From an uncultured Flavihumibacter sp. (GTDB lineage Bacteria; Bacteroidota; Bacteroidia; Chitinophagales; Chitinophagaceae), in assembly GCA_946482545.1 (NCBI GenBank), contig CAMLRX010000075.1:1-24688 (forward strand): a stretch of 24,688 bases of DNA, in the 5' to 3' direction. The position numbers and the translations under genes were made by a program. A model generated the notes under the pieces. That model worked only from the letters and a program-made list of their open reading frames with translations. It was not told the origin of the DNA and ran no database searches. Positions 1 to 7,381 of the stretch are shown piece after piece. How positions within the stretch are numbered: position 1 is the stretch's first letter; every line of letters starts with the position of its first letter.

Positions 1-977
1 ACGCCTACATATTTATTTTCCACGAGTACAGGAACGCCGTCGATAATGTACAATGGGTCGTTGGCCCCGATCAGTGAGGAACCACCTCTGATGCGGATGC
101 GGACGGCACCACCGGGAGAACCGTCGGCTTTTGTCACCTGCAAACCAGGCGCTTTCCCCACGAGTGCCGCGTCCAGTGTCATGAAGGGCACATCACGGAT
201 TTCATCGGGGTTTACGGAGGCAACGGAACCGGTAAGGTCCTTTCTTTTTACGGAGCCATAACCAATTACAACAGAGCTGGCCAGTTCAGTGGCTTCAATT
301 TCCATCTGGAGGTTTATTTTCCCGATAGACTTTACACGCTGCTCAACTTTTTTGTACCCTACGAAAGTAAATTCCAGCATATCGTTCACCTGTACATCCA
401 TGGCAAAATCGCCGTTTACATCGGAGACTTTCACTTCTTTTGTACGCTGGTTACGAATGGAAACACCTTGCAGCGGCCTGCCTTCTTCGCCTGAAATGTG
501 GCCTGCCACCACCACATAGGGCGAGAGCACTTCTCCTTCGGTGGGCACCAGTTCCATTTTAGGCTGGAGTACGATGATTTTGTCGTCGATGGAATAGTAA
601 GTAACGGGCTGGTCCCTGAAGATGGCTTTCAGGAAATCATCCAGTTGCATGTCTTTCACATTAACGGAAACATTTTTTGTTCTGCGGAGCATGTCGCTGG
701 TGTACACAAAATTGTACCCGGTCTGCTTCCGGATGTCGCGGAAGATTTTTTCGAGCGGACTCTTTTCCCTGGAGAGCGTGATTGTTTGGGCATTTCCCGA
801 AGCGCTCAGTTCCAGGCACGCGAACAAAATGAGGGCGGTGGTCAGTTTCATCGCGATAACAGTTGTTTTGCTGATGGTGCGATGGGATCTTACGAAGTTC
901 GATCTCAAAATCAGCAGTGTTTGGTTGAGGAGGCGATATTTGCGGCGCAAAAAGCCCCCGTGCAAAGTCAATTTCAT
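1..977 (-). CDS. SusC/RagA-type TonB-dependent receptor with STN domain (partial, C-terminus outside window)
   Basis: This is the N-terminal 325 codons of an outer-membrane TonB-dependent transporter; the gene continues past base 1. In my translation a signal peptide (MKLTTALILFACLELSA, about residues 43-60) follows a 42-residue basic extension. Next come a secretin/TonB short N-terminal (STN) domain at about 65-138, a carboxypeptidase-regulatory-like beta-sandwich at about 155-228 and the start of the plug at about 235, with the typical VVIGYGSVKRKDLTGSV and PLYIIDGVPV motifs. STN domains let SusC proteins signal to a FecR-type anti-sigma factor, and exactly such a pair is encoded just upstream on the same strand. 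The start may instead be the internal ATG at 851, which places the signal peptide at the N-terminus. The gap to the fecR stop is 116 bases. The substrate cannot be told from this part. Confidence 0.93.
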   Translation of the reverse strand, partial: MKLTLHGGFLRRKYRLLNQTLLILRSNFVRSHRTISKTTVIAMKLTTALILFACLELSASGNAQTITLSREKSPLEKIFRDIRKQTGYNFVYTSDMLRRTKNVSVNVKDMQLDDFLKAIFRDQPVTYYSIDDKIIVLQPKMELVPTEGEVLSPYVVVAGHISGEEGRPLQGVSIRNQRTKEVKVSDVNGDFAMDVQVNDMLEFTFVGYKKVEQRVKSIGKINLQMEIEATELASSVVIGYGSVKRKDLTGSVASVNPDEIRDVPFMTLDAALVGKAPGLQVTKADGSPGGAVRIRIRGGSSLIGANDPLYIIDGVPVLVENKYVG

Positions 978-1040
978 ACTTTTGCAGTGTTTGGGTTTTA
1001 GTTGATATGTATCGAACGCATCAAACCGGCTCAAACGCCG

Positions 1041-1064
1041 CCGGAAGTGTTCCACCACTTCCGG
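1041..1064. repeat. 9-bp perfect inverted repeat between fecR and susC
   Basis: CCGGAAGTG and CACTTCCGG are separated by six bases. A run of five T follows on the plus strand only, so as an intrinsic terminator it would point away from the minus-strand genes. Read on the minus strand it lacks a U-tract. It could be a weak transcript-processing or attenuation hairpin between fecR and susC. The structure is seen; the function is not known. Confidence 0.4.
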
Positions 1065-1093
1065 CATTTTTACCGGTCCGGCATTTCAGAGAC

Positions 1094-2260
1094 TCAGTTG
1101 CTCATCACGGTCACTTTTCTTCCTTCCACCAGAAATTTCACGCCTTTCGTCAGCTCCAGCACTTTCAGCACGGTGGAGATGTTCACGTTCATGGGAATGG
1201 TTCCCGTAAAGTGTTTTTCCACCTTTTCTTCATAAACCACTTCAATATTATACCAACGCTCCAACTGGCGCATCACCTGCCTGATGTCCGCATCATTGAA
1301 CGCGAACAGGTCGTTGGTCCAGGCCAGGGTTCCTTCAATATCGGCATCCCGCACATTCACTTTTTCGTTTTCAAGCACCATTTCGCTTCCCGGAACCAGT
1401 TGGGTTACGATAAGATTATTCCCCTCCCTTGCTTCCACTTGTACCGAGCCTTCCACCAGCGTGGTTTTGACCGCGTCATTCCCGTAATTCACCATATTGA
1501 AACGCGTGCCCAATACTTCTACTTTCATGCCATCCATGTGCGCGAAAAACGGCTTGCCGGTCTTGGTCACTTCGAAATATGCTTCTCCTGTAATGGAGAC
1601 TTCCCTCGATTTTCCTACAAACGCCGTTGGGAAAGTAATCGAAGATTCGGCATTCAGCCACACCACGGTACCATCGGCCAACACGAGCCGGAACTTCCTT
1701 CCTTTTGGTGTGGAAAGGGTATGCTGCACAATTTCACCCACCACCGCCTCGTACGTTAATTGCCCACCTTCTTTCCGTATACCTGCTTCCAACTGGCCGC
1801 TCAACAAACCATTTCCCATGCTGTCCAATAATACTTTTGCCCCATTTGCCAGCGTGAGGTATGCGCCTTCCTTTCCAGGTGGCACATCGTTGCGGAACCG
1901 CTGTTCCTGCGCCAGTTCATGTTTCTCCACAGGACGCGTGAACCACCAGATACCAGCGCCAATGCTGATGAAAAGCACAGCGGCAGCGGCTACAGAAAGT
2001 AATCTCTTTCTAAGGGGAACCACTTTTGTGGAAGCGCCCTGCTCCAATGCACGCAACCTCTCCCAGGCAGCGGCCGCTCCGGAGGCATTCATTTTTTCCA
2101 AAGCATCAGCCAGCCACTCTTTGCTGGTAAGGCGCGCGAAGGTTTCCCGGTTCCGTGGCGACGCATCCCTCCAACGAAAAAGATATTGCTCCTCCGGTTC
2201 AGTAAGGGTTCCCGATAAATATTTCAGGATCAAACGATCCAATTCCATCATTTCTGGCAT
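1094..2260 (-). CDS. FecR-family anti-sigma factor (FecR plus DUF4974 domains)
   Basis: This 388-residue inner-membrane protein transmits a signal from the STN-type receptor to the ECF sigma factor. The cytoplasmic N-terminus (1-85) contains the short helical segment that binds sigma (LILKYLSGTLTEPEEQYLFRW). A single membrane segment lies at about 87-107 (LLSVAAAAVLFISIGAGIWW). The periplasmic FecR domain covers about 180-280, with LADGTVVWLNAESSITFP and GEAYFEV, typical of the family. The C-terminal DUF4974 domain is at about 317-386 and is the part expected to contact the STN domain. Length is normal for Bacteroidota. It lies between the sigma gene (360-base gap) and the STN-type susC (116-base gap), all on the minus strand. 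ATG codons at residues 4 and 5 are alternative starts. Confidence 0.95.
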   Translation of the reverse strand: MPEMMELDRLILKYLSGTLTEPEEQYLFRWRDASPRNRETFARLTSKEWLADALEKMNASGAAAAWERLRALEQGASTKVVPLRKRLLSVAAAAVLFISIGAGIWWFTRPVEKHELAQEQRFRNDVPPGKEGAYLTLANGAKVLLDSMGNGLLSGQLEAGIRKEGGQLTYEAVVGEIVQHTLSTPKGRKFRLVLADGTVVWLNAESSITFPTAFVGKSREVSITGEAYFEVTKTGKPFFAHMDGMKVEVLGTRFNMVNYGNDAVKTTLVEGSVQVEAREGNNLIVTQLVPGSEMVLENEKVNVRDADIEGTLAWTNDLFAFNDADIRQVMRQLERWYNIEVVYEEKVEKHFTGTIPMNVNISTVLKVLELTKGVKFLVEGRKVTVMSN

Positions 2261-2330
2261 AACAAACTGGTATTACTGGCAAGGTGTTGTGGTTAGAACG
2301 GAGAGATTGAAGGTTTAACCATTGGGAAGA

Positions 2331-2345
2331 GAAAGTTTTTTTTCA
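2331..2345 (-). promoter_or_regulatory. Candidate ECF-sigma promoter element upstream of fecR
   Basis: The 15-base string gaaagttttttttca (TGAAAAAAAACTTTC on the minus strand) occurs here, 70 bases before the fecR start. The identical string occurs at 4761-4775, 130 bases before the porin gene. Both sites face minus-strand genes next to the ECF sigma gene. This makes it a candidate recognition element for that sigma factor, but A/T-rich strings recur by chance, so confidence is low. Confidence 0.3.
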
Positions 2346-2367
2346 GCATTTATTGCCGGAGAAGCCC

Positions 2368-2391
2368 CACCCCTCTCCGGAGAGAGGGGTG
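2368..2391. repeat. CCCCTCTC-type palindrome in the sigma-fecR spacer
   Basis: A 10-bp perfect stem (CACCCCTCTC / GAGAGGGGTG) encloses a four-base CGGA loop. The same CCCCTCTCC core is found in the hairpin at 5368-5394 downstream of the GH127 gene. This suggests a dispersed REP-like intergenic palindrome rather than a gene-specific signal. It is the main feature of the 360-base gap between sigma and fecR (2261-2620), where I see no gene. Confidence 0.5.
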
Positions 2392-2620
2392 TTTGTTAGC
2401 GTGTGGTATTAGGAAAGACAGACGATGCTACGTTGGTCAGTTTTTTCTTCAATCCGCAGATAAGAAACACCAGTTGCGTGCAAGTATTTTAACGGAGGAG
2501 CGGAGGGGAAAACAACGTCGGTGGCACCGGTTCTTCGGTCACGATAAGTTTATCGCTTCCGAAACAATTATTCCCCGGGAACTTATCATCGGTGTAAACA
2601 CTAGGCATCTCAAAAGATTT

Positions 2621-3226
2621 TCACCCACCGTGTTCAACTAATGATACGATAAACCCATAGGCTACCACAGGAATAACACCCTGTTTCCTGATAAAGGAGC
2701 GCAGGTGCGCAATGGCTTTTGATTTTTGGTTGAGCACCGTCTGCGGACTGAGGCCCATTGCTGAAGCGATGGAAGCGGTGTCTTTTCCTTCAAAAAAATA
2801 AGCCTTGAAAATAATGGAACATTGCGCGGGAAGGCGTTCTACCTCTTCGTATATAAGTTGAAGGACCTTTGCTTCCAGCATTTTTTCATCTTCAGTTTCT
2901 GCTGAAGCGGTGGCTAGGTATCCGATCTCTTCCGTTTTTTTCAAGCGGGTGTGCTCTTTGCGGAGGAAGTCGATGGCGGCATTTTTGACGGAAGTATACA
3001 GGAAAGAACGAATGGCGGGAATGGAGGGAAAGGCAGATTTTTTCTCGATAAACTTCTGAAATACCCTGATCGCGATGTCTTCCGCTTCCTGAGTATGTGC
3101 CACGATGCCCGTAGCGAAATACCGGAGAGAAGGGTAATACAAGTGAAAAAGATGGCGCACGGCCTGTTCCTCCCCCTTATTCAAAGCGTCCAAAAGAATA
3201 CTATCGTCGTGGTATTTCTGCATCAT
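2621..3226 (-). CDS. ECF-type RNA polymerase sigma factor
   Basis: This 201-residue sigma-70-family protein of the extracytoplasmic-function group should direct RNA polymerase to the fecR/susC genes when released by FecR. Region 2 is at about 25-92 (LFHLYYPSLRYFATGIV, the AEDI motif, then IRSFLYTSVKNAAIDFLRKE). Region 4, with its helix-turn-helix, is at about 130-180 (VERLPAQCSIIFKAYFFEGK, then IASAMGLSPQTVLNQKSKAI). Region 3 is absent, as expected for ECF factors. The C-terminal tail (about 182-201) is hydrophobic, which is common in Bacteroidota FecR-linked sigmas. The start is ATG-ATG at 3226/3223. It is the first gene of the minus-strand sigma-fecR-susC cassette and follows a strong hairpin that should insulate it from the porin gene. 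Confidence 0.95.
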   Translation of the reverse strand: MMQKYHDDSILLDALNKGEEQAVRHLFHLYYPSLRYFATGIVAHTQEAEDIAIRVFQKFIEKKSAFPSIPAIRSFLYTSVKNAAIDFLRKEHTRLKKTEEIGYLATASAETEDEKMLEAKVLQLIYEEVERLPAQCSIIFKAYFFEGKDTASIASAMGLSPQTVLNQKSKAIAHLRSFIRKQGVIPVVAYGFIVSLVEHGG

Positions 3227-3264
3227 TTATAGCCTTACCAAAGCTTATCCGTTCGTAGATGCTC

Positions 3265-3272
3265 CAAAAATA
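3265..3272 (-). promoter_or_regulatory. Possible -7 box for the sigma gene
   Basis: TATTTTTG on the minus strand fits the Bacteroidetes housekeeping -7 consensus TAnnTTTG and lies about 39 bases before the sigma ATG. No good TTTG -33 box is seen 19-21 bases upstream, where the hairpin arm lies. The T-run may simply be the tail of the terminator. Confidence 0.25.
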
Positions 3273-3284
3273 CCGTTTTTTAAC

Positions 3285-3324
3285 GGTACCCTGTGGCGCC
3301 GCTATAGCGGTGCCACAGGGTACC
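3285..3324. terminator. Strong hairpin, probable terminator of the porin gene
   Basis: GGTACCCTGTGGC and GCCACAGGGTACC pair perfectly. The helix continues inward through one wobble and four more pairs to a TATA loop, about 18 bp in all. The plus-strand side is followed by CGTTTTT and the minus-strand side by an A/T-rich stretch including TATTTTTG, so it could work in both directions. It begins 11 bases beyond the porin stop codon and separates porin and sigma transcription units. A smaller competing hairpin, ACCGTT/AACGGT (3272-3287), overlaps its outer edge. Confidence 0.65.
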
Positions 3325-3335
3325 CGTTTTTACAC

Positions 3336-4631
3336 CTAGAAATTCACTTGCGCCTGCAAACGCAGCAGGTTGCCCACCTGGTGGTTATCAGGAAGTGCGG
3401 CGTCTTCGTAACGCCTGTTGGCGATCACGTACATGGCCACGAGTTCGAAATATTTTACAGGCTGCCATTCCACGCCGATCTCCAGGTCGCGGACGGTATA
3501 GCTTCTCGCGTCACGTTCATGCTTTTTACCGCCATCATAATACTGGTAACGTACAAAGGGGAATGCGATGTGCTTCTTCCCGCGGATCTGGTACATCAGT
3601 TGAATGTATCCGCCCTGCAACGACTGTGTTTCGATGCTGTCGGTTACTTTATTGTATTCCGGACCACGGCCAAATGTGTATTCGGTCTGAATACCGAAGG
3701 GCATGGGATACAGCACGAATGTGCCTGCCACCCGCTCATCTTTAAAACGCAGTTCCGTGGGTGCCTTAGCCTCTGCGCTTACGTTGGAACGAGGCATGGT
3801 ATAGTTGCCGGTGTATGCCTGAATACCGGGTTCAATGATCTGTTTCCCTACTTTCATCGGATACGAAAAACGCGTTACAATGTGCGGGGAGTTGTTCATC
3901 TCCGGACTGTTCGCGGTTTGCCCGTTGTACGCGCCGAAAGCGAACACACCGTAATCACCTGAGCCTTTCAGGCCGGAATTGACTAGATCACTGAAAAGTT
4001 GCCTTTTCTCTTTGGGTGCCCAGTAGAAAAAGAGGCCGAGGTCACGTTCGTTGGCCACGGCGCTGTTGAGGGCATCATGGCGGTCGAGGGGAAGGCGGTT
4101 CTGACTCGATTGCATATTTTCGAAACCATAAGGCACTTTACTTTGCCCGATGCGGAGCCGGAATTCGTTGAGGGAATCAAGGCCGATATCGAAGTAAGCA
4201 TCACGTATCTGGCCGAAATGAAGTTTATCGGAGGCGGCACTGCTGGCGAAATCCGGCTGGATGTAAAAGGAAATGTTCTTGGTGATCTGCCCGGAAAAAA
4301 TCAGGCGTAACCGGCGGATAAAAAAGCCTCCGTTCTCTCCCCAGGATTTATCACATTGTTCACAACCGAGTTTACTATTGGTTTCCAGCAAACGGTTGTA
4401 ACGGACCTGGGCATAGCCACGCAGGTTAATGCGCTCATACCATTTCTTTTCAGGCTCGGAAGCCGGGGCTGGCTTGAGCCAACGGTCGGGCAACTGAAGT
4501 GTGTCCGGGAATATTGCAGCCGCTTTCAAGGGGCTAACAGCCGTGATCATTACGATCAGCAGCCATAAGGTCCTGATAGTCAAAGTAAAGAGTTTTAAAT
4601 TTCTAAAATCTGTTCGTTCGTAGCGGGGCAA
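3336..4631 (-). CDS. Phosphate-selective porin O/P-like outer-membrane protein
   Basis: This predicted outer-membrane beta-barrel of up to 431 residues has a hydrophobic signal segment at about 22-38 (LWLLIVMITAVSPLKA). OprO/OprP-like features include INLRGYAQVRYN near the start, FFIRRLRLIFSGQITKNISFYIQPDF, RDAYFDIGL, FRLRIGQSKVPYGFENMQSS and a C-terminal strand LLRLQAQVNF ending in Phe, the usual BAM recognition signal. In this family the barrel carries anions such as phosphate or polyphosphate across the outer membrane, but Bacteroidota members are poorly tested. The start is unusual: the first possible codon after the in-frame stop is TTG (4631), another TTG is at residue 17 (4583), and the first ATG (residue 28) would cut the signal peptide. 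It lies alone between a hairpin and a long non-coding stretch. Confidence 0.85.
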   Translation of the reverse strand: MPRYERTDFRNLKLFTLTIRTLWLLIVMITAVSPLKAAAIFPDTLQLPDRWLKPAPASEPEKKWYERINLRGYAQVRYNRLLETNSKLGCEQCDKSWGENGGFFIRRLRLIFSGQITKNISFYIQPDFASSAASDKLHFGQIRDAYFDIGLDSLNEFRLRIGQSKVPYGFENMQSSQNRLPLDRHDALNSAVANERDLGLFFYWAPKEKRQLFSDLVNSGLKGSGDYGVFAFGAYNGQTANSPEMNNSPHIVTRFSYPMKVGKQIIEPGIQAYTGNYTMPRSNVSAEAKAPTELRFKDERVAGTFVLYPMPFGIQTEYTFGRGPEYNKVTDSIETQSLQGGYIQLMYQIRGKKHIAFPFVRYQYYDGGKKHERDARSYTVRDLEIGVEWQPVKYFELVAMYVIANRRYEDAALPDNHQVGNLLRLQAQVNF

Positions 4632-4760
4632 AATTCAGGACTTAACATTAAAGTAATGATTTGGTCACACTGAATTAAACCAATGGTAACATTTAGTTAA
4701 TGAAAAATTAACACAGGGGGTGGCGTGGAATGGGCGGATAGTTTTATTGATTGGTTTAGG

Positions 4761-4775
4761 GAAAGTTTTTTTTCA
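4761..4775 (-). promoter_or_regulatory. Second copy of the candidate ECF-sigma element, upstream of the porin gene
   Basis: This string is identical over 15 bases to 2331-2345 (TGAAAAAAAACTTTC on the minus strand). It lies about 130 bases upstream of the porin coding region. If real it would put the porin under the adjacent sigma factor. The run of eight A weakens the statistical case. Confidence 0.25.
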
Positions 4776-4780
4776 CGCAA

Positions 4781-4807
4781 CTGCTTTACTGCTTTGCAGT
4801 AAAGCAG
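4781..4807. repeat. 12-bp perfect hairpin inside a degenerate interspersed repeat
   Basis: CTGCTTTACTGC and GCAGTAAAGCAG are separated by TTT. The flanks (TTCACGCAA before, CGCAAAGGAGCAGGGACGC after) resemble the two halves of the 33-base repeat found at 18658-18690, so the hairpin seems to sit within a diverged copy of it. No T-tract suggests termination. Confidence 0.55.
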
Positions 4808-5002
4808 CGCAAAGGAGCAGGGACGCACTGCTTCGTACCTCGCAGCGTTGTTTGTGTTTAAGCATGTGGTGCTTCAGGGAGTAGGTATGGCATTTTTCTC
4901 GATACGGCGCGACGACGCCACGCGTTGGGAGGAAGGTTTATGTGCAGAACTTTTGGGGAGAGAGGATTTCTGAGAAGGCTTGGAGAATGGCAAGGAAGGG
5001 GG

Positions 5003-5151
5003 TTTAGATGCCGCTTATGGATTGGTGGGGAGTAGATTTACAGGAAGAGCTTATTGACGAAGATGATTTTCCTGGATTGCTATAAAGGATTTTTGAGAAA
5101 AGATATTTTAGATGCCACGCATGGATTTGTAGGGAGTGGATTTATGGGAAG
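5003..5151. repeat. Imperfect 45-base direct repeats
   Basis: Bases 5003-5047 and 5107-5151 match at 37 of 45 positions. Both begin TTTAGATGCC and end GGAAG, 104 bases apart. Weak similarity continues past both copies (GAAGATGATT against GAAGAGATGATT), suggesting a unit of roughly 100 bases duplicated in tandem and then diverged. No coding role is apparent. Confidence 0.5.
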
Positions 5152-5367
5152 TTTTTTTCTGAAACGATTGTTTTAGAAGAGATGATTCAGGAAGTTATAG
5201 TGGAGGATAATTCTCTCGCGGAGACGCAAAGGCGCGAAGCATTGATGCGTTGGGGAAAGCAAGAAATTCGTAAGGCTTAATTGAAGCATTTTCTGGATAA
5301 ACAGCGCATTACAGAAACATCCATAGCCCCCCCTACTTCCACAAATCATTTCGATTACGAAAAGCAA

Positions 5368-5394
5368 CGCCCCTCTCCCTGGGGAGAGGGGGCG
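5368..5394 (-). terminator. C/G-rich palindrome just after the PUL, possible terminator
   Basis: The helix CGCCCCTCTCC / GGAGAGGGG(G)CG, with one bulged G and a CTGG loop, begins eight bases beyond the stop of the last PUL gene. On the minus strand it is followed by TTGCTTTT, a weak U-tract. It shares its core with the palindrome at 2368-2391, so it may be a dispersed REP-like element now serving as the end of the transcript. Confidence 0.5.
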
Positions 5395-5402
5395 GGGTGA
5401 GG

Positions 5403-7361
5403 CTACTCCAACCTGATCTCACTGATTTTTTCAGGCAACCAAACCTGCATATCGCCGGCTCCACGGTTGTTCCAGGAAAAGTAAGGGATAGCTTTCACCC
5501 GTATGCTTTCCATCCTGACGGAAAGCCCATCGGAAGCAGCAACGGGGCGCTTAGCATCGAAGGAAATTACATTCACACCACCCAGCAGCGCGGGCTCATA
5601 CTGAACAGTAAAGGAAGGCTGTTGGGGCACAATAAAATTCCAGCCGCGCCCACCGTTATCAGCGCCTTCCACACAATACACGAACGGGCCATGCTGGATG
5701 GCTACCTTTCCGTTATTCTGCTTCAGTTCAGGCTTGCTGGTAACGAGTTTCACCTCCATAGGCGTTTCCACTTGCACCCTGTCGCCTTTCTTCCAGGCAC
5801 GCTGAATAACAAGGTACCCGTTCTCTTCTTTATAAGGAAGCGCTTTGCCATTCACCAACACCTTCATTTCCGGAAGGCTGCTGCCTTTATAAGTGTAAAG
5901 ATCACCAGGAGCAGGTTGCGACAACCAGCCCGGTTTACGGATATGAAGCGCAAACGCCTTCCGGGGCGCTTTCTCCAATATAATTTCCGTATTCCCTTTC
6001 CAGGGAAAACCCGTTTCCATTTTCAAAGCCACCGTTTCACCGTTCACCTTAAATTCAGCATTGTTCCCGATAAAAAGGTTGACCCAAACATGACCGTTCG
6101 CAGTGGAATACACATAATCGCCAAGAGAAGATACCAGTCTTGCGATGTTGGAAGGACAGCACGCAGTACCATACCACTCCTTACGGTTGTGCTGCCCCGT
6201 GGAAGCAAGGGGGTTGCCATAGAAGAACCGGTCTCCGGAGAGAGAGAGTCCGTCCAAAGCGCCGTTGTACAAACTTCTTTCCAATACATCAATGTATTTG
6301 GATTGCCCCGTGAGCATGTTCATGCGCTGGTTCCAGAACACCATGCCCACCGATGCGCATGTTTCGCAATAGGCGGTCATGTTGGGAAGGTCATAATCTT
6401 TACCGAAACCTTCATTGGTGCCCTGCGCGCCGATGCCTCCGGTAATATACATGTTGCGGTGCACCACATCTTCCCAGATAGCGTTCATTGCGGCGGAGTA
6501 ACCGGCATCATTGGTAACCGCGGCTACATCGGCAGCGCCTGTGTACATATACATGGCCCGCACGGCATGACCGGTAATATTGCGCTGATCCTTTACGGGA
6601 ACGAGGTCCTGGCAGTATTCGGGATCTTTCCATTCATCCCATATCTTTCCTTTGCCATGGCCATGGCCCCGTTGGTCGAGGAACCATTTAGCCAGATCCA
6701 GGTAATTCCTGTTCTGTGTAAGGTGGTACAACTTCATCAGCGCCAATTCTATTTCCTGGTGACCGCTCACCCAGGGTCTGTTCTTCAGCCGGAACGTGGC
6801 ATCAATATGATCCGCAAAGCGGATGGCCACATCCAGTAATGTTCGTTTACCCGTGGTATTGTACCAGGCGATGGCTGCTTCAATAAGATGGCCGGCACAA
6901 TAATCTTCGTGCTTTTCCATGTCTGTCCAGCGCTTATTGATATCCGTAAGCTGATAGAAAGTGTTCAGGTAGCCGTCAGGCAGTTGTGCCGCGGCAATCT
7001 TCGTTATCCACTCTTCTGCTTTCCGTTGGGTTTGTTCATCCGGGTTGTTCTTCAGTGAGTATGCCATTGCTTCAATGGCTTTGTACACATCGGAATCATC
7101 GTAATAGATGCCTTCGTGCGTACCTTTACCCTGCGCGGCCTTTTCGAAATTACGGATGCGCCCCGTTTTATTTTCCGTGTATAAAATACAGGCATCCAGT
7201 GTGGCGCCTGAAACCGTGCTCATTCTTTCTTTCCAGAAAGCATCGGTAATGTTTACAGAAGAAAAGCCAACAGGGTGCAGTTTCTGCAACGACTGCTGAG
7301 CAGCCGCAGCAAATGGAAGACTACCACCGAATGCCAATAAGATCAATATTCTTTTCATCAT
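5403..7361 (-). CDS. GH127 family glycosidase (beta-L-arabinofuranosidase type)
   Basis: This 652-residue exported enzyme has a signal peptide at about 1-21 (MMKRILILLAFGGSLPFAAAA). It shows the full active-site pattern of GH127 (DUF1680). E333 and C335 in the motif YCETCASVG, together with adjacent C401-C402 in WYGTACCPSN, correspond to the zinc ligands of characterised GH127 beta-L-arabinofuranosidases, where the first Cys of the pair is the nucleophile. E317 is 16 residues before E333, the spacing expected for the acid/base. An (alpha/alpha)6 barrel is followed by beta-sandwich domains. The family removes terminal beta-L-arabinofuranose, for example from plant glycoproteins, but also includes enzymes for rarer sugars, so the exact sugar is inferred. 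It is the last gene of the six-gene PUL operon, 20 bases after its neighbour's stop. Confidence 0.93.
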   Translation of the reverse strand: MMKRILILLAFGGSLPFAAAAQQSLQKLHPVGFSSVNITDAFWKERMSTVSGATLDACILYTENKTGRIRNFEKAAQGKGTHEGIYYDDSDVYKAIEAMAYSLKNNPDEQTQRKAEEWITKIAAAQLPDGYLNTFYQLTDINKRWTDMEKHEDYCAGHLIEAAIAWYNTTGKRTLLDVAIRFADHIDATFRLKNRPWVSGHQEIELALMKLYHLTQNRNYLDLAKWFLDQRGHGHGKGKIWDEWKDPEYCQDLVPVKDQRNITGHAVRAMYMYTGAADVAAVTNDAGYSAAMNAIWEDVVHRNMYITGGIGAQGTNEGFGKDYDLPNMTAYCETCASVGMVFWNQRMNMLTGQSKYIDVLERSLYNGALDGLSLSGDRFFYGNPLASTGQHNRKEWYGTACCPSNIARLVSSLGDYVYSTANGHVWVNLFIGNNAEFKVNGETVALKMETGFPWKGNTEIILEKAPRKAFALHIRKPGWLSQPAPGDLYTYKGSSLPEMKVLVNGKALPYKEENGYLVIQRAWKKGDRVQVETPMEVKLVTSKPELKQNNGKVAIQHGPFVYCVEGADNGGRGWNFIVPQQPSFTVQYEPALLGGVNVISFDAKRPVAASDGLSVRMESIRVKAIPYFSWNNRGAGDMQVWLPEKISEIRLE

Positions 7362-7381
7362 AACTACAAGGGTGATTTGGT

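Larger units (their letters stand above)
4632..5402. other. Gene-free, repeat-rich spacer
   Basis: I see no credible gene in these 771 bases. The stretch holds the upstream region of the porin gene, a 12-bp hairpin, a diverged copy of the ACGCAAAG-type repeat near 4772-4826 and another fragment near 5216-5236. It also holds a pair of 45-base direct repeats and ends in a C/G-rich palindrome next to the GH127 stop codon. It looks like a landing zone for decaying intergenic repeats. Confidence 0.6.

Noticed and set aside
498..1759. Overlapping plus-strand frames of 127-250 codons
   Set aside because: They mirror the left-hand susC and fecR genes, both of which have clear domains on the minus strand.
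1497..2318. A 273-codon plus-strand frame
   Set aside because: It is antisense to the well-supported fecR gene and shows no domain, signal or start context.
5173..5367. A 64-codon minus-strand frame
   Set aside because: It runs through the interspersed repeat region and translates repeat words; no domain or plausible start signal.
5397..6839. A 480-codon open frame on the plus strand
   Set aside because: It lies wholly antisense to the GH127 gene, whose active-site motifs are intact. The product is rich in His, Arg and Pro with no domain pattern.
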